Assembly: GCF_005796105.1 (NCBI RefSeq)
Contig: NZ_VAUO01000005.1
Coordinates: forward strand, 124,001 to 188,000
From: Pseudomonas mosselii
GTDB taxonomy: Bacteria; Pseudomonadota; Gammaproteobacteria; Pseudomonadales; Pseudomonadaceae
Reading direction: 5' to 3'
DNA length: 64,000 nt
The notes beneath the pieces were generated by a model that was not told where the DNA came from, searched no databases, and saw only the letters and a program-made list of their open reading frames with translations. The position numbers and the translations under genes are program-made. Every line of letters starts with the position of its first letter. Within the stretch, counting starts at the first letter, position 1. Below, piece by piece: positions 27,009 through 36,056 of the stretch.

Positions 27009-28910
27009 ATGTCGCACCAATCTGATCTGATCAGCGAGGATATCCTCGCCTACCTGGCCCAGCACGAGCGCAAAGAACTGCTGCGCTTCCTGACCTGCGG
27101 CAACGTGGATGACGGCAAGAGCACCCTGATTGGGCGCCTGCTGCACGACTCCAAGATGATCTACGAGGACCACCTCGAGGCCATCACCCGCGACTCCAAG
27201 AAATCCGGCACCACGGGCGAGGAAGTCGACCTGGCATTGCTGGTGGATGGCCTGCAGGCCGAGCGCGAGCAGGGCATCACCATCGATGTCGCGTACCGCT
27301 ACTTCTCCACCGCCAAGCGCAAGTTCATCATCGCCGACACCCCGGGCCACGAGCAGTACACCCGCAACATGGCCACCGGTGCGTCCACTTGTGACCTGGC
27401 GATCATCCTGGTTGATGCCCGCTACGGCGTGCAGACCCAGACCCGCCGCCACAGCTACATCGCGTCCCTGCTGGGCATCAAGCACATCGTCGTGGCCATC
27501 AACAAGATGGACCTGAAGAACTTCGACGAGCAGGTGTTCGAGTCCATCAAGGCCGACTACCTGAAGTTTGCCGAGGGCATCAACCTCAAGCCTTCGAGCC
27601 TGCACTTCGTACCGATGTCGGCGCTCAAGGGCGACAACGTGGTCAACCGCAGCGAGCGTTCGCCGTGGTACACCGGGCCGGCGCTGATGGAAATCCTCGA
27701 GACCGTCGAGATCGCCGCCGACCGCAACGTCACCGACCTGCGTTTCCCGGTGCAGTACGTCAACCGCCCGAACCTGAACTTCCGTGGCTTCGCCGGTACC
27801 ATCGCCGGTGGCGTGGTGCACAAGGGCGATGAAATCGTCGTGCTGCCGTCGGGCAAGAGCAGCCGGGTCAAGTCGATCGTCACCTACGAAGGTGAGCTGG
27901 AGAACGCAGGCCCAGGCCAGGCGGTCACCCTGACCATGGAAGACGAGATCGACATCTCCCGTGGCGACCTGCTGGTGCATGCCGACAACGTGCCGCAGGT
28001 GGCCGACCAGTTCGACGCCATGCTGGTGTGGATGGCCGAGGAGCCGATGCTCCCAGGCAAGAAGTACGACATCAAGCGCGCCACCAGCTACGTGCCAGGC
28101 TCGATCGCCAGCATCACCCACAAGGTCGATGTGAACACCCTGGAGCAGGGCGCTGCCAGTGCCCTGCAACTGAACGAGATTGGCCGGGTGAAGGTTTCGC
28201 TGGACAGCGCCATCGCCCTGGACGGCTACGAGAGCAACCGCACCACGGGCGCGTTCATCGTTATCGACCGCCTGACCAACGGCACCGTCGGCGCCGGCAT
28301 GATCATCGCGCCTCCGGTGCTGCCGCACGGTAGCAGCGGTCAGCACGGCAAGCTGGCCCACGTCTCCACCGAAGAGCGCGCCCTGCGTTTCGGCCAGCAG
28401 CCAGCCACCGTGCTGTTCAGCGGCCTGTCCGGCGCGGGCAAGAGCACCCTGGCCTACGCCGTGGAGCGCAAGCTGTTCGACATGGGCCGTGCGGTCTACG
28501 TGCTCGATGGCCAGAACCTGCGCCACGACCTGAACAAAGGCCTGCCGCAAGACCGCGCTGGTCGCACCGAGAACTGGCGCCGCGCCGCCCATGTGGCGCG
28601 CCAGTTCAACGAAGCCGGCCTGCTGACCTTGGCAGCGTTCGTCGCCCCGGATGCCGAAGGCCGCGAACAGGCCAAGGCGCTGATTGGCAAGGAGCGCCTG
28701 GTGACCGTTTACGTCCAGGCCTCCCCGCTGGCCTGCCGCGAGCGCGATCCGCAAGGCCTGTACGCTGCCGGTGGCGACAACATTCCGGGCGAAAGCTTCC
28801 CGTTCGACGTGCCGCTGGATGCGGACCTGGTGATCGACACCCAGTCGGTCAGCGTTGATGAAGGCGTGAAGCTGGTGCTGGATGTGCTGCGTCAGCGCGG
28901 CGCGATCTAA
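27009..28910 (+). CDS. cysNC: Bifunctional sulfate adenylyltransferase GTPase / APS kinase CysNC
   Basis: A 633-residue fusion. Residues ~20-450 form the EF-Tu-like GTPase CysN (P-loop GNVDDGKST at 31-39, [16 protein letters not shown]), which drives APS formation by CysD. Residues ~465-633 form APS kinase CysC, with P-loop GLSGAGKST (472-480) and [12 protein letters not shown], and phosphorylate APS to PAPS. The lid region is shorter than in stand-alone CysC ([16 protein letters not shown]), which I recall as usual for Pseudomonas fusions. The two genes form the operon cysD-cysNC, closed by a strong terminator. Confidence 0.97.
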   Translation: MSHQSDLISEDILAYLAQHERKELLRFLTCGNVDDGKSTLIGRLLHDSKMIYEDHLEAITRDSKKSGTTGEEVDLALLVDGLQAEREQGITIDVAYRYFSTAKRKFIIADTPGHEQYTRNMATGASTCDLAIILVDARYGVQTQTRRHSYIASLLGIKHIVVAINKMDLKNFDEQVFESIKADYLKFAEGINLKPSSLHFVPMSALKGDNVVNRSERSPWYTGPALMEILETVEIAADRNVTDLRFPVQYVNRPNLNFRGFAGTIAGGVVHKGDEIVVLPSGKSSRVKSIVTYEGELENAGPGQAVTLTMEDEIDISRGDLLVHADNVPQVADQFDAMLVWMAEEPMLPGKKYDIKRATSYVPGSIASITHKVDVNTLEQGAASALQLNEIGRVKVSLDSAIALDGYESNRTTGAFIVIDRLTNGTVGAGMIIAPPVLPHGSSGQHGKLAHVSTEERALRFGQQPATVLFSGLSGAGKSTLAYAVERKLFDMGRAVYVLDGQNLRHDLNKGLPQDRAGRTENWRRAAHVARQFNEAGLLTLAAFVAPDAEGREQAKALIGKERLVTVYVQASPLACRERDPQGLYAAGGDNIPGESFPFDVPLDADLVIDTQSVSVDEGVKLVLDVLRQRGAI

Positions 28911-28927
28911 CCGCTAGGGTCGTAATG

Positions 28928-28957
28928 AAAACCCCGCTTCGGCGGGGTTTTTGTTTT
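28928..28957 (+). terminator. Rho-independent terminator of cysD-cysNC
   Basis: An A-run, then ACCCCGC-TTCG-GCGGGGT-type stem with an ultrastable tetraloop, followed by a T-rich tail (TTTTTGTTTT). It lies 18 bases after the cysNC stop. Confidence 0.93.
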
Positions 28958-29065
28958 GTGTCCACTCCCAGTGTAGGGAGGCTCCGGTCTTGTGCAATGC
29001 CTTACCTGGGCGCAACGTTGCGTGTCGGATACCGGGTGATGGATCAGGTCCGAAGCATCGGTTTC

Positions 29066-29545
29066 TCAAATATGCTTTTCCGATACCGGAATCACTCGCC
29101 GCTCCTTCACCGCCTTGTACGAAAAGCTCGAATAGATCTCCTTCACCCCCGGCAGTCGCTGCAGCACCTCCCGGGTGAATTCGCCAAACGACTCCAGATC
29201 CCGCGCCAGGATCTCCAGCAGGAAGTCATAGCGGCCTGAAATGTTGTGGCAGGCGACGATTTCGGGAATTTCCATGAGCCGCTGCTCGAACGCCAGGGCC
29301 ATGTCCTTGGTGTGCGACTCCATCATGATGCTGACGAACGCCGTGATGCCGAAGCCCAGCGACTTGGGCGAGAGCACGGCTTGGTAGCCGGTGATGTAGC
29401 CGTTGTCCTCCAGCAGCTTGACCCGCCGCCAGCACGGCGATGTGGTCAGGGCGACCTGGTCGGCGAGTTCGGCGATGGTCAGGCGCGCGTTGTCTTGCAG
29501 GGCAGCGAGCAAAGCGCGGTCGGTACGGTCGAGGGTCGAAGGCAT
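29066..29545 (-). CDS. mdeR: Lrp/AsnC-family regulator MdeR
   Basis: A 159-residue regulator: N-terminal helix-turn-helix (residues ~5-60, with ALLAALQDNARLTIAELAD and SPCWRRVKLLEDNGYI) and a C-terminal RAM/ligand-sensing domain. It is transcribed divergently from the methionine gamma-lyase gene, the arrangement described for mdeR-mdeA in P. putida, where the regulator is needed for mdeA expression in response to methionine. The ATG at 29545 has GGAGG upstream and gives the normal Lrp length; the frame to 29602 is longer than the family. Confidence 0.9.
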   Translation of the reverse strand: MPSTLDRTDRALLAALQDNARLTIAELADQVALTTSPCWRRVKLLEDNGYITGYQAVLSPKSLGFGITAFVSIMMESHTKDMALAFEQRLMEIPEIVACHNISGRYDFLLEILARDLESFGEFTREVLQRLPGVKEIYSSFSYKAVKERRVIPVSEKHI

Positions 29546-29591
29546 GTCTTGCCCTCCAGTCGGGTTTTTTATTGTTTTGATTGCCGAGCAG

Positions 29592-29626
29592 CCGCGATTC
29601 ACGGGGCAAAATTGGAAAAATCGCGG
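29592..29626. promoter_or_regulatory. Inverted repeat in the mdeR-mdeA intergenic region (candidate MdeR operator)
   Basis: CCGCGATT (29592-29599) and AATCGCGG (29619-29626) form an 8-bp perfect inverted repeat with an A-rich 19-base spacer. It is roughly centred in the 127-base divergent promoter region. Lrp-type regulators bind such dyads, so it is a good operator candidate, unproven. Confidence 0.5.
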
Positions 29627-29672
29627 CGGGTTAGTGGCATAAGCTTATAACAAACCCTCAGAGGCTGTTGGC

Positions 29673-30863
29673 ATGGACGACTCCCACTCCACTGGTTTTT
29701 CCACGCGGGCCATCCACCACGGCTACGACCCGCTTTCGCACGGCGGTGCTCTGGTGCCGCCGGTGTACCAGACCGCGACTTATGCCTTTCCCAGTGTCGA
29801 GTACGGCGCGGCGTGCTTTGCTGGTGAGGAGGGTGGGCATTTCTACAGCCGCATCTCCAACCCCACCTTGGCCCTGCTGGAGCAGCGCATGGCCTCGCTC
29901 GAAGGCGGGGAGGCTGCCCTGGCCCTGGCTTCGGGGATGGGCGCGATCACCGCGACCCTGTGGACCTTGCTGCGTCCCGGGGATGAGTTGATCGTCGGGC
30001 GTACACTGTATGGCTGCACCTTCGCTTTCATGCACCACGGTATCGGCGCGTTCGGCGTGACGATCCGGCATGTCGACTTGAACGATGTACAGTCACTCAA
30101 GGCAGCCATTACCCCTAAAACACGGGTGATCTACTTCGAAACGCCAGCCAACCCCAACATGCAGATGGTGGATATCGCTGCCGTGGCCGAGGCGGTGCAT
30201 GGTTGTGATCTGACCCTGGTGGTCGACAATACCTACTGCACGCCTTACCTGCAGCGGCCGCTGGAGCTTGGGGCAGACTTGGTGGTGCATTCGGCGACCA
30301 AGTACCTGTCTGGCCACGGTGATATCACCGCAGGGCTGGTGGTCGGGCGCAAGGCGTTGATCGACCGGATCCGCCTGGAGGGGCTCAAGGACATGACCGG
30401 CGCGGTGCTGTCGCCGCACGATGCGTCGCTGTTGATGCGCGGTATCAAGACCCTCGCCCTGCGCATGGATCGCCACTGCGAGAATGCCGAGCAGATGGCT
30501 GATTACCTGGCACGCCAAGCGCAGGTCGAGCTGATTCGCTATCCAGGCCTGCCGTCTTTCCCCCAGCATGCGCTGGCCCAGCGGCAGATGCGTCTGCCAG
30601 GCGGGATGATCGCGTTCGAGCTCAAGGGTGGCATTGCGGCGGGGCGGCGCTTCATGAATGCGCTGCAACTGTTCAGTCGGGCGGTGAGCCTGGGTGATGC
30701 CGAGTCGCTGGCACAGCATCCGGCGAGCATGACCCACTCCAGTTACACGCCCGATCAGCGGGCTGAGCACGGGATTTCGGAGGGGCTGGTGCGCTTGTCC
30801 GTGGGGTTGGAGGATATCGAGGACTTGCTGGCGGATGTGGGGCAGGCGCTGAAGGTGTGTTGA
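29673..30863 (+). CDS. mdeA: L-methionine gamma-lyase MdeA
   Basis: A 396-residue PLP enzyme of the Cys/Met-metabolism family. It eliminates methanethiol from methionine to give 2-oxobutyrate and ammonia. The sequence follows P. putida methionine gamma-lyase closely: [13 protein letters not shown], Cys115 in LYGCTF (the diagnostic active-site cysteine), PLP-lysine 210 in [10 protein letters not shown], and the substrate-specificity pair Lys239-Asp240 in GLKDMTG. These residues separate it from cystathionine lyases. The ATG at 29673 has only a weak ribosome site. It is divergent from mdeR and followed by a bidirectional terminator. Confidence 0.95.
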   Translation: MDDSHSTGFSTRAIHHGYDPLSHGGALVPPVYQTATYAFPSVEYGAACFAGEEGGHFYSRISNPTLALLEQRMASLEGGEAALALASGMGAITATLWTLLRPGDELIVGRTLYGCTFAFMHHGIGAFGVTIRHVDLNDVQSLKAAITPKTRVIYFETPANPNMQMVDIAAVAEAVHGCDLTLVVDNTYCTPYLQRPLELGADLVVHSATKYLSGHGDITAGLVVGRKALIDRIRLEGLKDMTGAVLSPHDASLLMRGIKTLALRMDRHCENAEQMADYLARQAQVELIRYPGLPSFPQHALAQRQMRLPGGMIAFELKGGIAAGRRFMNALQLFSRAVSLGDAESLAQHPASMTHSSYTPDQRAEHGISEGLVRLSVGLEDIEDLLADVGQALKVC

Positions 30864-30900
30864 GCGGTGTTGTGCGGGTTGATCGTGAATTTGACCCATG

Positions 30901-30925
30901 AAAAAGGCCGCTTGCGCGGCCTTTT
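30901..30925. terminator. Bidirectional terminator between mdeA and zapG
   Basis: AAAAAGGCCGC, short loop, GCGGCCTTTT: a symmetrical GC stem flanked by A and T runs, located between two convergent genes, so it can serve both. Confidence 0.88.
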
Positions 30926-30939
30926 GGTCTATCGCTGCA

Positions 30940-31377
30940 TCAACGCTTGAGGCCGTAGCTCTCGTCGAGCATGCCCGGCGAGTTTGGCACCTTAGGTGCG
31001 TAGTCGCGCGGCACTTCGGCAGTGTCCTTCGGCGGCGTCAGGCGGTCGCGCTGACCCTGGGCGGCTTCGGAATGCAAGGAGGCCAGCAGGCGCTGACGAG
31101 TCAGTTCGTCCAGGGCCAGGCGGTTTGCACCATCGGCCAGATGATCCTGAACGTCCTGATAGCTTTGGGTCAGTTTGCGCACCAGCGAGGCAGTGCTGTT
31201 GAAGTGGGTGACCACTTCGTTCTGATACGTGTCGAAACGCTGCTGGATGTCATCCAGCTGGCGCTGTGTATTGCTGGGGGCCGCATTGGGCAGCAGGCGG
31301 GCCAGCGCGAAACCAACGACGACACCGACGACCAGTGCCAGGGTCGGCAGCAACCAAACAAGGAGCGAGTGTTCCAC
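30940..31377 (-). CDS. zapG: YhcB/ZapG-family membrane protein (DUF1043)
   Basis: A 145-residue protein with one N-terminal membrane segment (LLVWLLPTLALVVGVVVGFALA). A cytoplasmic coiled-coil-prone region follows (RQLDDIQQRFDTYQNEVVTHF), then a polar C-terminal tail. This is the YhcB/DUF1043 pattern; in enterobacteria the protein links envelope synthesis with the divisome and has been renamed ZapG. The start is GTG at 31377 with AGGAAGGA upstream. It is convergent with mdeA and divergent from the hydrolase gene. Confidence 0.9.
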   Translation of the reverse strand: MEHSLLVWLLPTLALVVGVVVGFALARLLPNAAPSNTQRQLDDIQQRFDTYQNEVVTHFNSTASLVRKLTQSYQDVQDHLADGANRLALDELTRQRLLASLHSEAAQGQRDRLTPPKDTAEVPRDYAPKVPNSPGMLDESYGLKR

Positions 31378-31512
31378 GAGTCCTTCCTCTATAAACGGCT
31401 TTGCTTTACGTTAACGGCTCAGACCTGCGCTGTATACCGCGAGCGATCGCAAATCAGAACAGAATTCCTCAGCTAGACGAGTCGACCCTTCCCGAGGTCA
31501 CGGAGTAGTGCC

Positions 31513-32148
31513 TTGCTTATCCGCGAAACACCCTTGTTCATCGATGGCCCGAGCGGCCCGCTGGAAGCCTTGTACCTGGACGTGGCCGACGCCCGTGGCG
31601 CGGTGCTGATCTGCCATCCCAACCCGGTCCAGGGCGGCACCATGCTCAACAAGGTAGTCTCGACCCTGCAACGCACCGCCCGCGATGCTGGCTACGTGAC
31701 GCTACGCTTCAATTATCGCGGTGTTGGCCAGAGCGCTGGCAGCCACGACATGGGCGCCGGTGAAGTGGCCGACGCCCAAGCGGCTGCGGCTTGGCTGCGT
31801 GAGCAGCATCCGCAGTTGCCACTGGTGCTGATGGGCTTCTCGTTCGGTGGTTTCGTCGCCGCGAGCCTGGCCGGCCAGTTGGAGGCCGAGGGTGTCGCGC
31901 TACAGCAGTTGTTCATGATCGCGCCGGCGGTGATGCGCCTGACCGAGCAGTTCCCGCTGCCTGAGGGCGTGACCCTGACCGTGGTTCAGCCTGACACCGA
32001 CGAGGTCGTCGATCCACAGCTGGTATACGATTGGTCTGACGCCCTGTCGCGCCCCCACGAGCTGCTGAAAGTGGCAGAATGCGGACACTTCTTCCATGGC
32101 AAGCTGACCGATCTGAAGGATCTGCTGCTGCCGCGCCTTTCGAATTGA
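31513..32148 (+). CDS. Alpha/beta hydrolase of the small YqiA-like/dienelactone-related group
   Basis: A 211-residue cytoplasmic hydrolase. Its landmarks are CHPNPVQGGTMLNKVV, RFNYRGVGQS, the nucleophile elbow GFSFGG, an acid near PDTDEVVDP and the catalytic His in ECGHFFHGKL. This pattern (HPxPxxGG ... NFRGxGxSxG ... GxSFGG) defines a widespread bacterial family of unknown substrate. The start is TTG at 31513 with GGAG upstream, since the N-terminus MLIRETPLFIDGP matches what I recall for relatives. trpS follows after 24 bases, probably in the same operon. Confidence 0.85.
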   Translation: MLIRETPLFIDGPSGPLEALYLDVADARGAVLICHPNPVQGGTMLNKVVSTLQRTARDAGYVTLRFNYRGVGQSAGSHDMGAGEVADAQAAAAWLREQHPQLPLVLMGFSFGGFVAASLAGQLEAEGVALQQLFMIAPAVMRLTEQFPLPEGVTLTVVQPDTDEVVDPQLVYDWSDALSRPHELLKVAECGHFFHGKLTDLKDLLLPRLSN

Positions 32149-32172
32149 GCCAAGCCTGAATAAGCGAACACC

Positions 32173-33522
32173 ATGACCACGCGCATCCTCACCGGTATCA
32201 CCACCACCGGCACTCCGCACCTGGGCAACTACGCCGGGGCCATCCGTCCGGCGATTCTCGCCAGCCAGCAGCCCGGTGCCGACTCGTTCTACTTCCTGGC
32301 CGACTACCATGCGCTGATCAAGTGCGACGACCCGCTGCGGATCCAGCGGTCGCGTCTGGAAATCGCCGCTACCTGGCTGGCTGGCGGCCTGGATCCTGAC
32401 AAGGTCACGTTCTACCGCCAGTCCGACATCCCGGAAATCCCCGAGCTTACCTGGCTGCTGACCTGCGTCGCCGCCAAGGGCTTGCTCAACCGCGCCCACG
32501 CCTACAAGGCGTCGGTGGACAAGAACGTCGAGGCCGGTGAAGACCCGGATGCGGGCGTGACCATGGGCCTGTTCAGCTACCCGGTGCTGATGGCCGCCGA
32601 TATCCTGATGTTCAACGCCAACAAGGTGCCGGTGGGCCGCGACCAGATCCAGCACGTGGAAATGGCCCGCGACATCGGCCAGCGCTTCAACCACTTGTTC
32701 GGCCAGGGCAAGGACTTCTTCGCCCTGCCAGAGGCGGTGATCGAGGAGAGCGTGGCGACGCTGCCGGGCCTGGACGGTCGCAAGATGTCCAAGAGCTATG
32801 ACAACACGATCCCGTTGTTCACCAGCGCCAAGGACATGAAGGACGCCATCTCGCGCATCGTCACCGATTCGCGTGCCCCGGGTGAGGCGAAAGATCCAGA
32901 TAACGCCCACCTGTTCACCCTGTTCCAAGCCTTCTCCACCCCGGCGCAGTGCGCGGAGTTCCGCGAAGAGCTGTTGCAAGGCTTGGGCTGGGGTGAAGCC
33001 AAGCAGCGCCTGTTCCAACTGCTCGATGGGCAGCTCGCCGAAAAACGCGAGCACTACCATCAGTTGATTGCCCGCCCGTCGGATCTGGAAGACATCCTCC
33101 TGGCCGGTGCCGCCAAGGCGCGCAAGACCGCTACCCCGTTCCTCGAGCAACTGCGTGAAGCGGTGGGCCTGCGCTCGTTCCGCAGTAGCGTGCAGGCCAA
33201 TGCTGAGGTGAAGAAGAAGGCTGCCAAGAGCGCCCGTTTCGTGAGCTTCCGCGATGACGACGGCAGCTTCCGCTTCCGCCTGCTGGCCGCCGACGGCGAA
33301 CAGTTGCTGCTGTCGCGCAGTTTTGCCGACGGCAAGAGCGCAGGTGCGGTGAGCAAGCAATTGCAGCAGGGCGGTGAGGTCGATGTGCGCGTCGACGGCC
33401 TGGGCTTCAGCCTGTGGCTGGGCGGCGAGCAAGTGGCCGAGGGGCCGCAGTTCGCCAGCAGCGATGCGCGTGATGCGGCGGTGCAGAGCCTGCGCGACGC
33501 GCTGCAGCCGGCCCAGGAGTGA
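32173..33522 (+). CDS. trpS: Tryptophanyl-tRNA synthetase with extra C-terminal domain
   Basis: A 449-residue class-I synthetase charging tRNA-Trp. The HIGH-equivalent PHLGN lies at 15-19 and KMSKS at 204-208. The catalytic and anticodon-binding parts end near residue 340, which is the usual full length of bacterial TrpS. The remaining ~100 residues follow a Lys/Ala linker and look like a separate small domain ([20 protein letters not shown] ... [16 protein letters not shown]). It resembles YegP/DUF1508-type beta modules by eye. The extension is probably a lineage trait of Pseudomonas TrpS; its function is unknown to me. Confidence 0.95.
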   Translation: MTTRILTGITTTGTPHLGNYAGAIRPAILASQQPGADSFYFLADYHALIKCDDPLRIQRSRLEIAATWLAGGLDPDKVTFYRQSDIPEIPELTWLLTCVAAKGLLNRAHAYKASVDKNVEAGEDPDAGVTMGLFSYPVLMAADILMFNANKVPVGRDQIQHVEMARDIGQRFNHLFGQGKDFFALPEAVIEESVATLPGLDGRKMSKSYDNTIPLFTSAKDMKDAISRIVTDSRAPGEAKDPDNAHLFTLFQAFSTPAQCAEFREELLQGLGWGEAKQRLFQLLDGQLAEKREHYHQLIARPSDLEDILLAGAAKARKTATPFLEQLREAVGLRSFRSSVQANAEVKKKAAKSARFVSFRDDDGSFRFRLLAADGEQLLLSRSFADGKSAGAVSKQLQQGGEVDVRVDGLGFSLWLGGEQVAEGPQFASSDARDAAVQSLRDALQPAQE

Positions 33523-33541
33523 CGCATCTGCGGTAGGTGCT

Positions 33542-33587
33542 CGGGCCGCTTTGCGGCCCTTTCGCGGCACGAGGCCGCTCCTACAGG
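33542..33587. repeat. REP-like element downstream of trpS
   Basis: GGGCCGCTTTGCGGCCC (33543-33559) forms a hairpin and is followed by GGCCGCTCCTACAGG. Both words also occur in the composite palindrome at 23575-23706 in the other orientation or order, identifying a dispersed extragenic repeat. It lies between trpS and zapE and may stabilise or end the trpS message. Confidence 0.8.
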
Positions 33588-33693
33588 GCAGGCGTATTGC
33601 GGCCGATGAGTCAAATGGCCGCATGTATCATTGCTATAAGGCGGGCCGGTCGCTACAGTGACGGCCCGTTTTTTGTTGCCTCGCTAACGAATC

Positions 33694-34788
33694 ATGACTC
33701 CCTTAGAACGCTATCAAGCAGATCTGAAACGTCCCGACTTTTTCCATGACGCGGCGCAGGAAACTGCGGTGCGTCACTTGCAGCGCCTGTACGACGACCT
33801 GGTCGCGGCGCAGAACAACAAGCCGGGCGTGTTCGGCAAGCTGTTCGGCAAGAAAGAGCAGGTCCCGGTCAAGGGCTTGTACTTCTGGGGTGGGGTAGGG
33901 CGAGGCAAGACCTACCTGGTCGATACCTTCTTCGAAGCGCTGCCGTTCAAAGAGAAGATGCGTACGCACTTCCACCGCTTCATGAAGCGTGTGCACGAAG
34001 AGATGAAGACCCTCAAGGGCGAGAAGAATCCTTTGACCCTCATCGCCAAGCGCTTCTCCCAGGAAGCCAAGGTGATCTGTTTCGATGAGTTCTTCGTCTC
34101 GGACATCACCGATGCGATGATCCTCGGTACGTTGATGGAAGAGCTGTTCAAGAACGGCGTATCGCTGGTGGCTACTTCCAACATCGTGCCGGATGGCCTG
34201 TACAAGGATGGCCTGCAGCGTGCGCGCTTCCTGCCAGCGATCGCGATGATCAAGCAGTACACCGATGTGGTGAACGTGGACAGTGGCGTGGATTACCGTC
34301 TGCGCCACCTGGAGCAGGCTGAGCTGTTCCATTTCCCGCTCGACGATGCCGCGCACCAGAGCTTGCGCGCGAGCTTCAAGGCGTTGACGCCGGAGTGCAC
34401 CCAGGCGGTCGAGAACGACGTGCTGATGATCGAAAACCGCCCGATCCAAGCCCTACGCACATGCGACGACGTGGCCTGGTTCGACTTCCGTGCCCTGTGC
34501 GATGGGCCGCGTAGCCAGAACGACTACATCGAGCTGGGTAAGATTTTCCATGCTGTATTGTTGAGCAACGTGGAACAGATGGGCGTAGCCACCGATGATA
34601 TCGCGCGCCGCTTCATCAACATGGTCGACGAGTTCTATGACCGCAACGTCAAGCTGATCATCTCGGCCGAGGTGGAGTTGAAGGACCTGTATACCGGTGG
34701 GCGCCTGAGCTTCGAGTTCCAGCGCACGCTGAGCCGCTTGTTGGAGATGCAGTCCCACGAGTTCCTGGCGCGGGCGCACAAGCCCTGA
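33694..34788 (+). CDS. zapE: Cell-division ATPase ZapE (AFG1 family)
   Basis: A 364-residue AAA-type ATPase of the AFG1/ZapE family. The P-loop is GGVGRGKT (66-73), Walker B is ICFDEFFVSDITDA, and the sensor region is VATSNIVPDGLYKDGLQR. In E. coli ZapE associates with the Z-ring and reduces FtsZ polymer stability late in division. The ATG at 33694 lies 30 or so bases after an AT-poor spacer with no strong ribosome site. It is followed by a bidirectional terminator and convergent AraC-type gene. Its position near trpS and rplM matches other Pseudomonas genomes as I recall them. Confidence 0.94.
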   Translation: MTPLERYQADLKRPDFFHDAAQETAVRHLQRLYDDLVAAQNNKPGVFGKLFGKKEQVPVKGLYFWGGVGRGKTYLVDTFFEALPFKEKMRTHFHRFMKRVHEEMKTLKGEKNPLTLIAKRFSQEAKVICFDEFFVSDITDAMILGTLMEELFKNGVSLVATSNIVPDGLYKDGLQRARFLPAIAMIKQYTDVVNVDSGVDYRLRHLEQAELFHFPLDDAAHQSLRASFKALTPECTQAVENDVLMIENRPIQALRTCDDVAWFDFRALCDGPRSQNDYIELGKIFHAVLLSNVEQMGVATDDIARRFINMVDEFYDRNVKLIISAEVELKDLYTGGRLSFEFQRTLSRLLEMQSHEFLARAHKP

Positions 34789-34814
34789 GGGCGGCTCGAA
34801 GCTGCAAGCTACAA

Positions 34815-34853
34815 GAAAAAGCCAGAGCAGACCGCGATCTGCTCTGGCTTTTC
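34815..34853. terminator. Bidirectional terminator inside a repeat between zapE and the AraC-type gene
   Basis: AAGCCAGAGCAGA (34819-34831), a 6-base loop and the exact complement (34838-34850) form a 13-bp stem flanked by A and T runs. Outside it are further inverted words built on AGCTGCAAGCT (34800-34892). Related words occur on the far side of the AraC-type gene. Confidence 0.9.
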
Positions 34854-34900
34854 GCTTTTTCTTGCAGCTTGCAGCTCACAACTTGCAGCTTCAGGAGGCC

Positions 34901-35905
34901 CTAGGCCTCCTGCATGAACTGCTGCCGATATTGGTTCGGCGACAGCTCCGTATGCTGACGGAACAAGCGGGCGAAGAAACTCGCGTCGTCGTAGCCCACC
35001 TCATAGCTGATCGTCTTGATGCTCTTGCGCGTGCTCGACAGCAGGCCCTTGGCAGTCTCGATCCGCAGCCGTTGCAGGTAGTGCAGCGGCTTGTCGCCGG
35101 TGGCACTCTGGAAGCGGCGCATGAAGTTGCGAATGCTCATGCCGTGGTTGCGCGCCACGTCCTCGAAACGGAACTTGTCGGCGAAATGCTCTTCGAGCCA
35201 ATGCTGGATCTGCAGGATGATCAGGTCCTGGTGCAGCTTTTGCCCGCCAAAACCCATGCGCCCCGGCGTATAGCTGCGCTGCACCTCGTAGAGGATATCG
35301 CGGGCCACGGCACGGGCCACGTTGGCGCCACAGAAGCGCTCGATCAAATAGATATACAGGTCGCACGCTGAGGTGGTTCCACCGGCGCAGTACAGGTTGT
35401 CGGCGTCGGTCAGGTGCTTGTCCTGATTCAGCCGGACCTTGGGAAAGCGCTCCTGGAAACTGGCGAAGAAGCGCCAGTAGGTGGTCGCTTCCTTGCCATC
35501 GAGCAGACCGGACTCAGCCAGCCAGAACACCCCGCTGGCCTCGGCGCACAGCACAGCGCCACGCGCGTGCTGGGCGCGCAGCCAAGGCAGCACCTGCGGG
35601 TAGCGTTGCAGCAGGTTGTCGAAGTCGTCCCAGAACGCCGGGAGAATGATCACATCGGCATCGTCCAGGCCACCGTCCACCGGTAACTGCACACGACTGA
35701 AACTGTCCACCGGCAGGCCGTCCGGGCTCACCAGGCCGATTTCGAACATCGGTTGCAGGCCCAGGCCCAGTTGCTTGCTGTAGCGCAGGCTGGCCAGGTG
35801 GAAGAAGTCCTTGGCCTGCATCAGTGTCGAAGCGAACACGTTATCAATGGCCAGGATGCTGACGCGCCGCAGCGACGCGGGGGGTTGGGTAAACATCATT
35901 GTCAT
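34901..35905 (-). CDS. GlxA-type transcriptional regulator (DJ-1/PfpI domain plus AraC helix-turn-helix)
   Basis: A 334-residue regulator. The N-terminal ~200 residues form a class-I glutamine-amidotransferase/DJ-1-like domain (VSILAIDNVFA, DADVIILPAFW, GAVLCAEASGVFWLAESGLL). The C-terminal ~100 residues carry two AraC-type helix-turn-helix units (FEDVARNHGMSIRNFMRRFQ and KTISYEVGYDDASFFARLFR). Relatives such as GbdR and CdhR control quaternary-amine catabolism in Pseudomonas, but the target here is unknown. The neighbours give no pathway clue. The gene is isolated between two related repeat elements, which suggests it may have been inserted as a unit. Confidence 0.9.
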   Translation of the reverse strand: MTMMFTQPPASLRRVSILAIDNVFASTLMQAKDFFHLASLRYSKQLGLGLQPMFEIGLVSPDGLPVDSFSRVQLPVDGGLDDADVIILPAFWDDFDNLLQRYPQVLPWLRAQHARGAVLCAEASGVFWLAESGLLDGKEATTYWRFFASFQERFPKVRLNQDKHLTDADNLYCAGGTTSACDLYIYLIERFCGANVARAVARDILYEVQRSYTPGRMGFGGQKLHQDLIILQIQHWLEEHFADKFRFEDVARNHGMSIRNFMRRFQSATGDKPLHYLQRLRIETAKGLLSSTRKSIKTISYEVGYDDASFFARLFRQHTELSPNQYRQQFMQEA

Positions 35906-35967
35906 TGTTCTTATAAGGGATAGTGGTCAAACACCGGCTGGATCGTCTTATGTTTTGGCGCGAGCTG

Positions 35968-36048
35968 CAAGCTTCAAGCGGTAAGCGAGAAGAAAAAAGC
36001 TGGCCGTGGTACGACCGCTCTGTCTTGGCACTTGCAGCTTGAAGCTTG
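35968..36048. repeat. Inverted-repeat element upstream of the AraC-type gene
   Basis: CAAGCTTCAAGC (35968-35979) and GCTTGAAGCTTG (36037-36048) form a 12-bp perfect inverted repeat. The sequence words (AGCTGCAAGCT, CTTGCAGCTT) are the same as in the element at 34800-34892 on the other side of the regulator gene. It lies just after the 3' end of the aldo/keto reductase gene, which reads on the minus strand. Confidence 0.7.
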
Positions 36049-36056
36049 GCCTGCCT

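Noticed and set aside
26001..28754. A 917-codon open frame antisense to cysD-cysNC
   Set aside because: It mirrors two well-supported genes. Long antisense frames are common in high-GC genes with strong third-position bias, and the product has no recognisable motifs or ribosome site.
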